Shown in pieces: positions 42,700 to 53,404 of a stretch of 64,000 bases of DNA (within the stretch, counting starts at the first letter, position 1; each line of letters begins with the position of its first letter). The notes beneath the pieces are model-generated. The model saw nothing but the letters and a program-made list of their open reading frames with translations, did not search any database and was not told the DNA's origin. The stretch comes from Conchocele bisecta (Eukaryota; Mollusca; Bivalvia; Lucinida; Thyasiridae). The stretch covers positions 56,657,968-56,721,967 of the forward strand of contig CM055273.1 of the NCBI GenBank assembly GCA_029237695.1, given 5' to 3'. The translations under genes were made by a program, and so were the position numbers.

Positions 42700-43350
42700 C
42701 AACTATTTGTGTGGGTGGCAGGTGTGAGCATGCGATGGGTAATTTAACGATCAGGGCCCGGTTGCTCAAAGCTTCAGTTAGCTTAACAGACTGTTAAATC
42801 CTTAGCATTGCTAAGGATTTAACAGTCTGTTAAGCTAACTGAAGCTTTGAGCAACCGGGCCCAGGATTGTGGCCTAGGGTTAGAACACCTGACTTCCAAT
42901 CCGGAGGTTGTGGGTTCAATCCTCGCCTTAGGCATCAAAAATACTTTCATCGTATTTCCATCCCACTGGTCTGTTGGATGAGACTTTAAACTGTGGTCCC
43001 ATCTCTATATGACCTTTCAATTTTCATCCTTACCGGAATCCCTCGTGTATGTCTTTGGCTTTCTTGTATGTGAGAAATTAAATCCGGTTATACCCCTTAT
43101 ATGAGTAATATGATTATTCGTAATCATATTACTTTTAGGGGAAGGGGCCAAGTGGCTTTGGTGTGGTATGGACCTGGCACGACGTCAGGTTATTCAAATT
43201 TCAGGGCTGAATATATATTTATTTTGATGTAAATATTCAGTTCTGATTTTGGGATTTCCCCCCAATGAAGCAGGTTGAATACGGGATTGAGCCCGGCCTT
43301 AAATGACCTTAGCTGTTGATAGGCAATTAAACAACAAAACAAACAACAAC
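42700..43350 (+). mobile_element. Compound SINE with tRNA-like part and nested palindrome
   Basis: 'gtgagcatgcgatgggtaat' opens as at 24,995. After the nested palindrome (42,756-42,863) comes the tRNA-like module (B-box-like 'gtgggttcaatcc'), then the common body 'ggctttcttgtatgtgagaa' to 'agctgttgataggcaattaa' with an ACAA-rich tail. So two SINE types are fused or nested. Confidence 0.75.
42756..42863. mobile_element. Near-perfect 108 bp palindrome inserted in a SINE
   Basis: Arms start 'gggcccggttgctcaaagct' and 'agctttgagcaaccgggccc' and pair almost base for base up to a centre at 'tccttagcattgctaagga'. The flanks suggest a 3 bp CAG duplication. Confidence 0.85.
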
Positions 43351-43394
43351 CAACAATTTGTGGCTGTGTCTAGGGAAATGAAAAGGAAAGTGAA

Positions 43395-43525
43395 AGTGAA
43401 TGAGTTTAACGTCCCAGCAACAGCTAAGGTCATATAGAGACGGGACCACAGTTTTAAAGTCTCATCCGACAGACCAGTGGGATGGAAATACTATGAAAGT
43501 ATTTTTGATGCCCAAGGCCTGTAGC
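43395..43525 (-). mobile_element. tRNA-derived SINE, reverse, truncated
   Basis: 'gtttaacgtcccagcaacag' then 'gatggaaatactatgaaagt', the complement of the SINE at 37,314 without its tRNA-like head. Confidence 0.8.
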
Positions 43526-43526
43526 C

Positions 43527-44930
43527 TATTTCACAAACATTGCAAAGTATACTTTTCTAGCAAAGTATACTTTGAGGGAGAAATTTTTAATTTTAGGATA
43601 AATTTATTAATTTTTAGCCAGGTTTTTTGAAACTATTGGATTGGCGAAAGCCGGGCGGCGGCGGCGGGCGGGCGGAGCGGGCGGGGCTGGGTGGGGCGGC
43701 GGGCGGCGTCCACAATCAATGTTAAGTTTTCGTGTTTGAGTCCATTTCTTTGTTACTGTACCACCTAGGACCACCAAAATTTCACAGCTTCATAATCAAG
43801 GGGTGCCCACCACATATCACTATCCAACATGTTACTTTTTTTTTAACTTGACTCATTTTTTCCGCGCAGTCGACTTAAGCCATTTTCAATGTTAAGTTTT
43901 CGTGTTTACAATGTTAAGTTTTTGTGTTTGAGTCCATTTCTTTGGTACTGTACCACCTAGGACCACCAAACTTTCACAGCTTCATAATCAAGGGGTGCCC
44001 ACCACATATCACTATCCAACATGTTACTTTTTTTTTAACTTGACCCATTTTTTCCGCGCAGTCGACTTAGCCATTTTCAATGTTAAGTTTTCGCGTTTAC
44101 AATGTTAAGTTTTCGTGTTTAAGTCCATTTCTTTGGTACTGTACCACCTAGGACCACCAAACTTTCACAGCTTCATAATCAAGGGGTGCCCACCACATAT
44201 CACTATCCAACATGTTACTTTTTTAGCCAGGTTTTTTTAACAAAAATCCAGGCTATTGGATTGGCGAAAGCCGTGCGGGCGGGCGGGCGGGCGGGCGGGC
44301 AATCGGCGTCAACAATCAATGTTAAGTTTTCGTGTTTGAGTCTATTTCTTTGTTACTGTACCACCTAGGACCACCAAACTTTCACAGCTTCATAATCAAG
44401 GGGTGCCCACCACATATCACTATCCAACATGTTACCTTTCCATTACCTTGATACTTCACATGGGTGTTTATCATCATTGTCGCACCCGCTTTCGGAAAGC
44501 GCGATATCATCGGCATTTTGGCATATGTCCGTACGTCCGTGTGGCCGGTTAAAGTTTTTTTTCGTTAAAGTTTTTCCATCTACTATATCTATTTTTTTAG
44601 TGTCCATGCCTCGCCCCAAGGCGCGACATGCAGGCCACGGCCATCTAGTCTACAAAAAAGTGGGTATAATTATGTTATCCAAGTGTCTATGCTTGGAAAA
44701 AACCTGGCCTTCGTGGCTTTGCCTCGTTTCTTGTTATTATACTGAATTTATTACATTATGTGATAATGTAATAAATTCAGTATAATAATTCTGCATACTT
44801 TTAATCATCAAATATATGCAGTTGTTAGTTCTATATGAAATAATGCATTTCAGGAAAAATAAATGATTACTCCCTCAAAGTATACTTTGCTAGATAAGTA
44901 TATTTTGCAATTTTGGTGTGCATCCTGTTG
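43527..44930. mobile_element. AT-rich foldback element, split by a minisatellite element
   Basis: Left part 43,536-43,615 ('gcaaagtatacttttctagc', 'ggataaatttattaattttt') and right part 44,734-44,925 ('gtaataaattcagtataata', 'tactccctcaaagtatactt') match the two halves of the unsplit element at 52,270-52,535. Confidence 0.8.
43614..44733 (+). mobile_element. Minisatellite element with AGCCAGGTTTTTT end
   Basis: 5' AGCCAGGTTTTTT pairs with 'aaaaaacctggcc' near the 3' end; the 3' end is 'ggctttgcctcgtttCTTG' (to 44,733). Core: ~190 bp units with 'ttactgtaccacctaggacc', three full. A second 5'-type head ('tagccaggtttttttaac') with GC-rich 'gggcgggcgggcggg' at 44,223-44,300 shows an internal duplication. 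Confidence 0.8.
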
Positions 44931-45015
44931 CAAATGCTAGTTATTTTTCAGTATTAAAATCTTTTTGATATCAATCCCCAGCTTCAGAAATAACATACAA
45001 AATGCAAATCTACAA

Positions 45016-45815
45016 TTAACCCTTTTCATGCTGAGGAAGTTGGTGGTTGGTCGGGCGAACGCAATGGTGTAAATTAACGGTGGGGTTTCTCCTTATAGGA
45101 ATTATGATTTGCTTCGTTTGGCCCTCGGGTATGTTTTTATCTTTGGCTCTTTTGTTACTCTTTTGTTGAATTGGGTTATTGCCCATTATAAAAGTAGTAA
45201 GATTATTACTGATCCTACTACTTTTGGGAGGGGGCCAAATGATTCTGGTGTGGCGAGTACCTGTCACCAGATCAGTATAATTCTGATTTCAGGGCTGAAT
45301 ATATAGTTTTTATGCCATCGGGTTTCGAAGAAACGGGTGGCATATAGTGTTTGGACCGTCCGTCTGTCCGAGCAACCAAGTGTGTAGAAGGGGCCATGGG
45401 GCGGAGCCTAACACAAAAGAATCCTTTGATTTATTCCGTATGGCTCCTTATTCTATTGAATTACAAGGGGCCATCTCTTTGATCTAGAACAATGGAAATG
45501 GCCCCTTCTTCACTATTGGTGGGCTGTCCGTCCGTCCGTCCGTCTGTCCGTCCGTCACACTTTTCGGTTAACCACTTTGTCACAGTTTCTCAAATATGCT
45601 GCAGGTGGCATCCGCGTTCGACAGACGCATTTCTTGTTATTGTAAATATTCAGTTCTGATTTTGGGATTTTCCCACCATTTGTACATGTACTTGAACATG
45701 TACATGTACTTGTACATGTAATATATGGGATTTAGTACTAAATCCATTGACCCGGCCTTAAATGACCTTAGCTGTTGATATGCCGTTAAACTCCAACAAA
45801 CAAACAAACAAACAA
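45016..45815 (+). mobile_element. SINE split by a minisatellite element
   Basis: Body 45,110-45,309 ('cttttgggagggggccaaat', 'gatttcagggctgaatatat') continues at 45,637 ('gtaaatattcagttctgatt') and ends 'agctgttgatatgccgttaa' with (AAAC)n. A 50 bp 'tgtacatgtact' microsatellite lies at 45,674-45,722. Confidence 0.8.
45310..45636 (+). mobile_element. Short minisatellite-type element inside a SINE
   Basis: 5' 'tatgccatcgggtttcgaag' hairpin ('aaacgggtggcata'), a (GTCC)n stretch, and 3' 'ggtggcatccgcgttcgaca' then 'acgcattt' and CTTG (45,633-45,636) before TT. The clean split of the SINE fixes both ends. Confidence 0.8.
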
Positions 45816-45869
45816 ACATGCTGAGGATACGCCATTATGTTTCCGGAAAATCCTAAATATTTTTCTTGT

Positions 45870-46020
45870 ATGCGCTCATGAAATTTATTAAATACTTTAT
45901 TTTTGTTATTTCTCAATGAAAGTACATGTATATGTTATGACAAAATAACAAAAATAAAGTATTTAATAAATTTCATACCCGTAAAGGTGTATTCGTATTC
46001 TGAAAGGAATGGCTTAAACT
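45870..46020. repeat. Copy of the 'ttgttatttctcaatgaaag' repeat
   Basis: 'cgcatgaaatttatta'-like start, 'aaaataacaaaaataaagta', 'aaatttcatacccgtaaagg', 'ctgaaaggaatggcttaa'. Shorter centre than at 39,806. Confidence 0.65.
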
Positions 46021-46189
46021 ATTTTTTCTTGTTTCATCATGTTCTATGCATGTCTGAGACCCAGTGCCTTAAAGGTGTCAAGTTAAAATCAACGTTCTCT
46101 AACTGAACGGCGTAGCAACGATCTGATTCTACATTTGAATGCACAAGCCAAGGGCACCATTTTTTTCCAGTCAAAGCTAAAGATGTTCC

Positions 46190-46300
46190 CTGGATTTTTC
46201 TGTAAATATACAGTTTTGATTTTGTGCTTTTCCCGCCATCACAACAGGGGATTCGACCCCGTTTACCCGGCCTAAAATGACAGGTCGTTAAACATCATGA
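46190..46300 (+). mobile_element. SINE 3' fragment
   Basis: 'ctgtaaatatacagttttga' to 'ggattcgaccccgtttaccc' and 'caggtcgttaaaca'. 5'-truncated, diverged. Confidence 0.6.
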
Positions 46301-46327
46301 AATCAATCCCATGTCTAGTCACCTATA

Positions 46328-46870
46328 GTCTGTTTCACGAAAGCTGCCCAAATTTTACGGCTATATAGACAATTCAAAAACAATATTATTTTCGATAATA
46401 TTAAATTAAAGGAAAATTTAAGAATGAGCCTTCTTTTTATTTCGTGAAATTTGTCAAATATTGATTTTATTACGAAAAATTGATTTGTCTATGGGAATTT
46501 AACATGGGGGAAAAAAAAAAGAGGTAAGGCAGTGTGGGAGGAGTCAAAAAATGAAAAATTTTGGAAATTACTCCGAAACCTGACTAGATAGCTTGGATAT
46601 GATCTAACTAAGAAAACAAAAGTTAAATTTTAAAAATCGGTCCAGTATTTCTGAAATTCTAAAAAATTTCCCCATTTCCCCATTAAATCCCCATAGACAT
46701 CTTCACTCCGTGAAGATGTCTATGGGGATTTAACATGGGGAAATTTTGTTTTCGCAATATTTGACCAAATTTCAGGAAATAAAAAGAAGGCTCATTCTTA
46801 AATGTTCCTTTAATTTAATACTATCGAAAAAAATATTGTTTTTGAATTGTCTATATAGCCGTAAAATTAC
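46328..46870. mobile_element. Foldback element copy 3 (right end cut)
   Basis: Starts 'gtctgtttcacgaaagctgc', holds the palindrome around 'tccccatagacatcttcact', and stops at 'tatagccgtaaaatt' where a minisatellite-element tail ('gcctcggctggctcgacatg') begins. Confidence 0.8.
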
Positions 46871-47505
46871 CATCATAAGCCTCGGCTGGCTCGACATGCG
46901 GGCCGCGGCCATCTGGTTCAATAATTCATGAACCGCTTCACTGATTTTTGTCTCGCCTGCGAAGCAGAAAGCGAGACATAGGTTCTGCTTTTCCGGAGTC
47001 CGCGTCGTCATTGTCGTCGTCGGCATCGTCGGCGTCGTCATTCAATGTTAAGTTTTTGTGTTCAGTTCATTACTTCAACACCTTATCAGCTACAGTCTTG
47101 AAACTTTATACATCCCTTTACTACGATATGTAGATGGATATAGGACTATTAAAAATACTTTCTCAGTCGCCAGGGTCCCGGTCAGACTCAATTTTTTTAA
47201 CAATTTCAATGTTAAGTTTTCGTGTTGCGATCATTACTTCAACACCTTATCAGCTACAGTCATCAAACTTTATACATCCCTTTATTATGATATGTGGATG
47301 GATATAGGACTCAGAGCTCCAGATAAGCTGTTTATTTGCGTAAATACCCAATTAAAATTGCCGAAAAACCCAATTGAATTCAGAAGTAGCAAGTATCAAA
47401 AAGCAATAACAATTTTGTGGTACCTGTATCATGCTGCAGAAAACAATAAACAGAGCACAAATATAGCATATTTTTATTTTTTTCAATGAAAAACACATTT
47501 TGGTA

Positions 47506-47556
47506 TTTCACTAGAATTGTCTCCAAGGAGACAATTCTAATGAAATGCCAAGATAT
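47506..47556. repeat. Hairpin with ~22 bp arms
   Basis: 'ttggtatttcactagaattg' pairs with 'caattctaatgaaatgccaa'; loop 'tctccaaggaga'. Confidence 0.75.
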
Positions 47557-47883
47557 GTTTTTATTTCAAAGCAAACTAATTCAATAATTGCTATCTGTTG
47601 ATGTGTAAACAGTAGTGTGATTTTATTTTACCCAATTAAAATTTTGAAATACCCACTTGCTTCAGAAATGATGGAGTGAAAATGCTCAATTACTAATTCC
47701 TTATCTGGAGCCGTGGGACTATTAAAAAAAATTCTCGGGTGGCCCCAGGGTCAAGGTTAAACTCTATTTTTTTAATACTTTCAATGTTAAGTTTTCGTGT
47801 GATATTCATTACTTAAATATCTTATCAGCTACAGTCATCAAACTTTATACATACCTTTACTTTGATATGTACACGAATATACG

Positions 47884-48463
47884 ACTATAGTCTGTTTCAC
47901 GAAAGCTGCCCAAATTTTATGGCTATATAGACAATTCAAAAACAATATTATTTTCGATAATATTAAATTAAAGGAAAATTTAAGAATGAGCCTTCTTTTT
48001 ATTTCGTGAAATTTGGTCAAATATTGATTTTATTACGAAAAATTGATTTGTCTATGGGAATTTAACATGGGGGAAAAAGTGGTAAGGAAGTGTGGGAGGA
48101 GTCAAAAAACGAAAAAAAATTGAAATTTACTCCGAAACCCGACCAGATAGCTTGGATATGATCTAACTAAAGAAAACAAAAGTTAAATTTTAAAAATCGG
48201 TCCAGTATTTCTAAAATTCAAAAAAATTTCCCCATGTTAAATCCCCATAGACATCTTCACTACTCCGTGAAGATGTCTATGGGGATTTAACATGGGGAAA
48301 TTGTTTTTTTCGCAATAAAATCAATATTTGACCAAATTTCACGAAATAAAAAGAAGGCTCATTCTTAATTTTTCTTTTAATTTAATATTATCAAAAGAAA
48401 TCTTGTTTTTGAATTGTTTATATAGCCGTAAAATTTTGGCAGCTTTCGTGAAACAGACAGTAG
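47884..48463. mobile_element. Foldback element copy 4 (full length, ~580 bp)
   Basis: 'gtctgtttcacgaaagctgc' to 'gcagctttcgtgaaacagac'; inner hairpin around 'catcttcactactccgtgaa'. It interrupts a unit of the composite element ('acgactat' | 'tagtaataaaa'). Confidence 0.85.
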
Positions 48464-48646
48464 TAATAAAAAATTATCGGGCCCCAGGGTCAAGGTCAAA
48501 CTCTATTTTTTAAAATAAATACTTTTAATGTTCAGTTTTCGTGTTACGATTATTACATCAACACCTTATGAACAACAGTCATCAAACTTTATACATCCCT
48601 TTACTATGATATGTACATGTAGATGAATATAGGACTGTTAAAAAAA

Positions 48647-49945
48647 GCGAGACATAGTGATCACAATGACGTCCGGGTGTCTGTGCCTCCGTCCGTGCAT
48701 CCGTCAGTGCATCCGTCCGACGGACAGGGTCCGTCCGTCCGTCCGTCCACTTTACTTACGTGGCTAGCCCCACAGGGTTATGGACTTAGTAAAGGATAGG
48801 GTTGGTTACAATTAGCCACCTAAAAATCCTTTTATGTGGCTAAAAATACTTTTATGTGGCTAAAAATACTTTTATGTGGCTAATATTTAACATGTGATAA
48901 GCCACATAAGTATAGTACTGTAAGAACGTCCGTCCGTCCGGGCACACATTAGGGTACCTTATGTGGCTAGCCCCACAGGGTTTTATGACTTAGGTAAAGA
49001 TACTGGGTTGGTTACAATAGCCACCTTTTATCCTTTTATGTGGCTAAAAATCATTTTATGTGGCTATATTTAACATTGATAAGCCTATAAGTATACTGTA
49101 AGAACGTCCGTCCGTCCGGGCACACATTAGGGTACTTATGTGGCTAGCCCCACAGGGTTATGGACTTAGTAAAGGATAGGGTTGGTTACAATTAGCCACC
49201 TAAAAAATCCTTTTATGTGGCTAAAAATCATTTTATGTGGCTAATATTTAACATGTGATAAGCCACATAAGTATAGTACTGTAAGAACGTCCGTCCGTCC
49301 GTCCGTCCGTCCGTCCGAGCTTACAAATGGATACATATGTGGCTAAGAGAACAATAGGTTATGTAATATTCTATTGTTCCGTGATTTTATGTGGCTAAAA
49401 ATGGGTTTATGTGGCTTCAGAACAATAGGGATGAACAAAGGAAAAGGTTAGGGTTAGCCACATAAGTATCCATTTGTAGGAATGTCCATCCGTCCGTCCA
49501 TCCGTCCGTCCGGGCACACATTAGGGTACTTATGTGGCTAGCCCCACAGGGTTATGGACATGGTAAAGGATAGGGTTGGTTACAATTAGCCACCTAAAAA
49601 ATCCTTTTATGTGGCTAAAAATCGTTTTATGTGGCTAATATTTAACATATGATAAGCCACATCCGTCCGTCCGTCCGTCCGGGCACACATTAGGGTACTT
49701 ATGTGGCTAGCCCCGCAGGGTTATGGACTTGGTAAAGGATAGGGTTGGTTACAATTAGCCACCTAAAAAATTGTTTTATGTGGCTAAAAGTCGTTTTATG
49801 TGGCTAATATTTAACATGTGATAAGCCACATAAGTATAGTAATGTAAGAACGTCCGTCCGTCCGTCCGTCCGTCCGAAATCTGCGTTAAAGTTTTTAAAA
49901 ATCCATCAAATGCCTCGGCGGGCTCGACCTGCGGGCCGCGGCCAT
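48647..49945 (+). mobile_element. Minisatellite element with ~195 bp units and 'ttatgtggct' words
   Basis: Opens 'gcgagacatagtgatcacaa' and (GTCC)n. Five units of 'acttatgtggctagccccac' to 'aagccacataagtatagtac' at 48,760, 48,960, 49,138, 49,527 and 49,698, plus a variant at 49,320-49,470. Each unit starts and ends with complementary 'cttatgtggct'/'agccacataag', so units can fold. Ends 'gcctcggcgggctcgacctg' then 'ggccgcggccatctggtttt'. Confidence 0.8.
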
Positions 49946-50261
49946 CTGGTTTTAAAATATATACTTTCAATGTTAAGTTTTCGTGTTACGATCATTATCC
50001 CATTACTATGATATGTACATGTAGATGAATATTGGACTATTAAAAAAAGAATTCTCAGGCCCCAGGGTCAAGGTCAAACTATTTTTTAAAATAAATACTT
50101 TCAATGTTAAGTTTTCGTTTTACGATCATTACTTCAACACCTTATCAGCTACAGTCATCAAACTTTATACATCCCTTTACTATGATCTGTACATGTAGAT
50201 GAATATAGGACTATTAAAACAAAATTATTGGGGTCCCAGGGTCAAGGTCAAACTATTTTTG

Positions 50262-51390
50262 TCAAGCCCGCTTGCGTCCGTGTGTCAGTCCGAAATCTGT
50301 GTTAAAGTTTTTAAATACCTTATAGCTCTGCAGTCCTAAGTCACATTGACTTGAAACTTCATATGTTTATTAGACATCATCCATATGTTCATGCTGTGTC
50401 CCACTTATGCGGCCCCTTTGCCCAAGGTCAAGGTCAAATGACTTAGAAGTTTGCGTTAAATTTTTGTCAAAATTTGCGTTAAAAGTTTTCAGATACATAC
50501 TATCTCTGTAACCATCTGTCGGATTTGCTTGAAACTTTGTACGCTTATTGGTCATCATCCATATATTCATTCTGTGTCCCACTCATGTGGCCCCTGTGCC
50601 CCTAGGTCAAGGTCAAATGACTTAGAAGTTTGCGTTAAAGTTTCTTTCAAAATTTGCGTTAAAGTTTTCACATACTTACTATCTCTGTAACCGTAAGTCA
50701 GATTTGCTTGAAACTTTGTATGCTTATTGGGCATCATCCATATATTCATTCTGTGTCCTACTCATGCGGCCCCTGTGCCCCAAGGTCAAGGCCAAATTAC
50801 TTAGAAGTTTGCGTTATTATAAAATCTGCGTTAAAGTTTTTACATACCTTACATCTCCACAAGTGTTACTCCAATTTAATTTCAACTTCCAATACTTCCT
50901 TTTCATCATCCATATTTTCATTCCATAGCCTGCCCATGTGGTCCACATGCCCAAGGTCAAGGTCAAATGACTTTGAAATTTGTGTTAATGTTTTTACATA
51001 CCTTATATCTCCACAACACAACACAACGATTTACTTCCAACATCCAATACTTCTTATTCATCATCAATATTTTCATTCTATAGCCTGCCCATGTGGTCCA
51101 CATGGCCAAGATCAAGGTCAAATGACTTTGAAATTTGTTTTAAAGTTTTTTACGTACCTTATATCTCCATACTTCAAATAATTATTTATTATCTTCTATA
51201 TTTTCATTCTATAGCCCACCCATGCGGCCCACATGCCCAAGATCAAGGTCAAATGACATTAAAATTTGCGTTAAAGCTTTCACATACCTTATATCTCCAC
51301 AACCCTTAATTCAAACTTCAAATAAATACACTCTGACCATCTAATGCCTCGGTGGGCTCGACATGCAGGCCACGGCCATCTGGTTTAAAA
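50262..51390 (+). mobile_element. Minisatellite element, ~185 bp units x7
   Basis: Opens 'gtcaagcccgcttgcgtccg'. Units contain 'gcgttaaagttttcacatac', 'ttgcttgaaactttgtatgc', 'catcatccatatattcattc' and 'aggtcaaggtcaaatgactt'. The last three units are a diverged 150-165 bp form. Ends 'gcctcggtgggctcgacatg' then 'ggccacggccatctggttt'. Confidence 0.8.
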
Positions 51391-51454
51391 TAAATACTTT
51401 CAATGTTACGTTTTGGTGTTATGATCATTATCCCTTGACTATGATTGATACATG

Positions 51455-51560
51455 ACTATGATTGATACATGACTATGATTGATACATGACTATGATTGAT
51501 ACATGTCCATGAATAAAACAAAAATGACTGGCATAACGCCAGTCATTTTTGTTTTATACA
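51455..51560. repeat. 16-17 bp tandem repeat next to a hairpin
   Basis: Four copies of 'gactatgattgatacat' then the palindrome 'aaaacaaaaatgactggc' / 'gccagtcatttttgtttt' (51,516-51,557) and a reversed 'tacatggacatgtatca'. Confidence 0.8.
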
Positions 51561-52269
51561 TGGACATGTATCAATATGTAAATGTAGATGAATATTGGAC
51601 TATTCAAAAAGAAATTCTCGGACCCCAGGGTCAAGGTCAAACTCTACTTGGTATGTAGCATCTGTATGGTGAGCAGATTTGCATAGTTTATTTCGATTTT
51701 TGATTCAACCCCTGGGTCATGGATTATCTCCCCCCTTTTGACTTAGAATTGTCCAATTTTGGATTGTAAGTCGTAAAACTTTTAAACCGTACTAGCTACA
51801 TACCTGAAACTTGGTATGTAGCTTCCTTATGATGAGTATATGCGCAAAGTTTATTTAAAAAAATTTCATTCAACCCCTGGGTCATGGATTATCTCCCACT
51901 TTCGACTTAGAATTTGGCAATTTTGACTTGCAACTCAAAAAACTTTTAAACGGACAAAAGGAATTCTGTTTTTGCTTTGACACTGAGCCATGGATTATCT
52001 CCCCCTTTTGGACTTGTAAATTTGCCTCATTCAAAGCAGTATGTGGGGCATCCGTGTTGTATGAACACATTTTCTAGTTTTCTCTGAATCAATGTTGCCA
52101 GCTGTATTCACACAAACGTAACCCTCCTTGATCCTGTAACATTTTTCACCAAAAAATGATTAGACCATTTTGCTACCAATCAAGCGTCCCAGAATTTTAA
52201 AATCTCTGTTTAAATGCCATACTGTCTCTTGAAAATCTGGTAAAGTGCATTCACTTATTATATGCACAT

Positions 52270-52535
52270 GTATACTTGCAATAGCGTATCTTTGAGGGAG
52301 TAATCATTTATTTTTCCTGAAATGCATTATTTCATATAGAACTAACGACTGCATATATTTTATGATTAAAAATATGCAGAATTATTATATTGAATTTATT
52401 ACATTATCACAGCCAAAATGGCTGTGATAATGTAATAAATTTAGTATAATAAAAATTAATAAATTTATCCTAAAATTGAAAATTTCTCTCAAAGTATACT
52501 TTGCTAGAAAAGTATACTTTGCAATGTTGGTGAAA
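52270..52535. mobile_element. AT-rich foldback element (unsplit)
   Basis: Ends near 'tatctttgagggagtaatca' and 'tctctcaaagtatactttgc'; centre palindrome 'gtgataatgtaataaattta' around 'cacagccaaaatggctgtg'. Template for the split copy at 43,527-44,930. Confidence 0.75.
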
Positions 52536-53404
52536 TAGGCTACAGGTAAACCCAAATGTAACCATCGAATGCCGTATAAAACAGGCAAGTTTACAGCGCC
52601 AACCACAGGTTGAAGTAACGGACCGAGGTCTATAAATACATTAAATATGCCTAAAAGCATCAATAAATGAAGAAAAAAAAATGATTTTGACATATTGGCC
52701 TGTCAGTTGTTTGAGTATTTTGTCTTTGTAAAAGTTAATCTTTTTGTTTATTGTGCATTTTCAGTTACTGATGGACGAATGTTTCCAGGTCATGGAACAC
52801 AACAAAATGAACCAAGTCAATTTGGTTTATATCTTTTATTTAATGTAACAGTAACATATATACACACACATTTATACATTTAACATTCAAAATAGCATCT
52901 GTGCGATACATATACAAACATACATGAATTACATTTATCCAGCATATTTAACATTAAACATAGCACCTGTGCGAACAGTGTAGATCCTATTATGGACTAT
53001 TGATGTGCCTTCTGATCAGGACCTTCACTTACGAATCATGACACATACATATACAAACATACATACATTACATTTATTTTACAATATTTTATAATGCTAA
53101 TTAATGTTCACCTTTGAACTTGGGGTGTTTCTTAATTGGCTTACCGGTTTGAATTTAAATATGCACTAACCCAATCCATTTACCTTTACGCACATACCTT
53201 ATAATTACTCTATTGTATCATTTTACTGAAACCTCCAAACCATTCACACTATAATATCAATTTACTGAACTGGTCATTTACCGAAACCTCCGGTATCCTA
53301 TATAAGCTTGCTTTCAATCCAATCCCATTTGTATAATTCTGTATATACATGTACTTCGATTGATGCATTACTTGTAAATAATATACAAATAAAATATGTT
53401 TAAA
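52536..53404. other. Low-complexity AT-rich sequence without a recognised feature
   Basis: Contains 'catatacaaacatacat' repeats around 52,905 and 53,050. No ORF of interest and no clear element. Confidence 0.5.

Larger units (their letters stand above)
46951..52077 (+). mobile_element. Composite minisatellite element with nested insertions
   Basis: 5' hairpin 'tctcgcctgcgaagcagaaa' / 'gcgagaca', a GTC-repeat stretch, then units with 'cttatcagctacagtcatca' and 'tttatacatccctttactat' at 47,085, 47,250, 47,820, 48,565, 50,145 and relics at 49,975 and 51,405. The 3' part has two units of 'caacccctgggtcatggatt' and ends with the hairpin 'gtgttgtatgaacac' then 'attttCTAG' (52,074-52,077). Nested inside: 47,884-48,463, 48,647-49,945 and 50,262-51,390. 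One original element is a model, not proven. Confidence 0.5.

Noticed and set aside
42870..42945. Functional tRNA gene
   Set aside because: A tRNA-like B box is present, but no full cloverleaf can be drawn and the sequence continues into a SINE body present in several copies.
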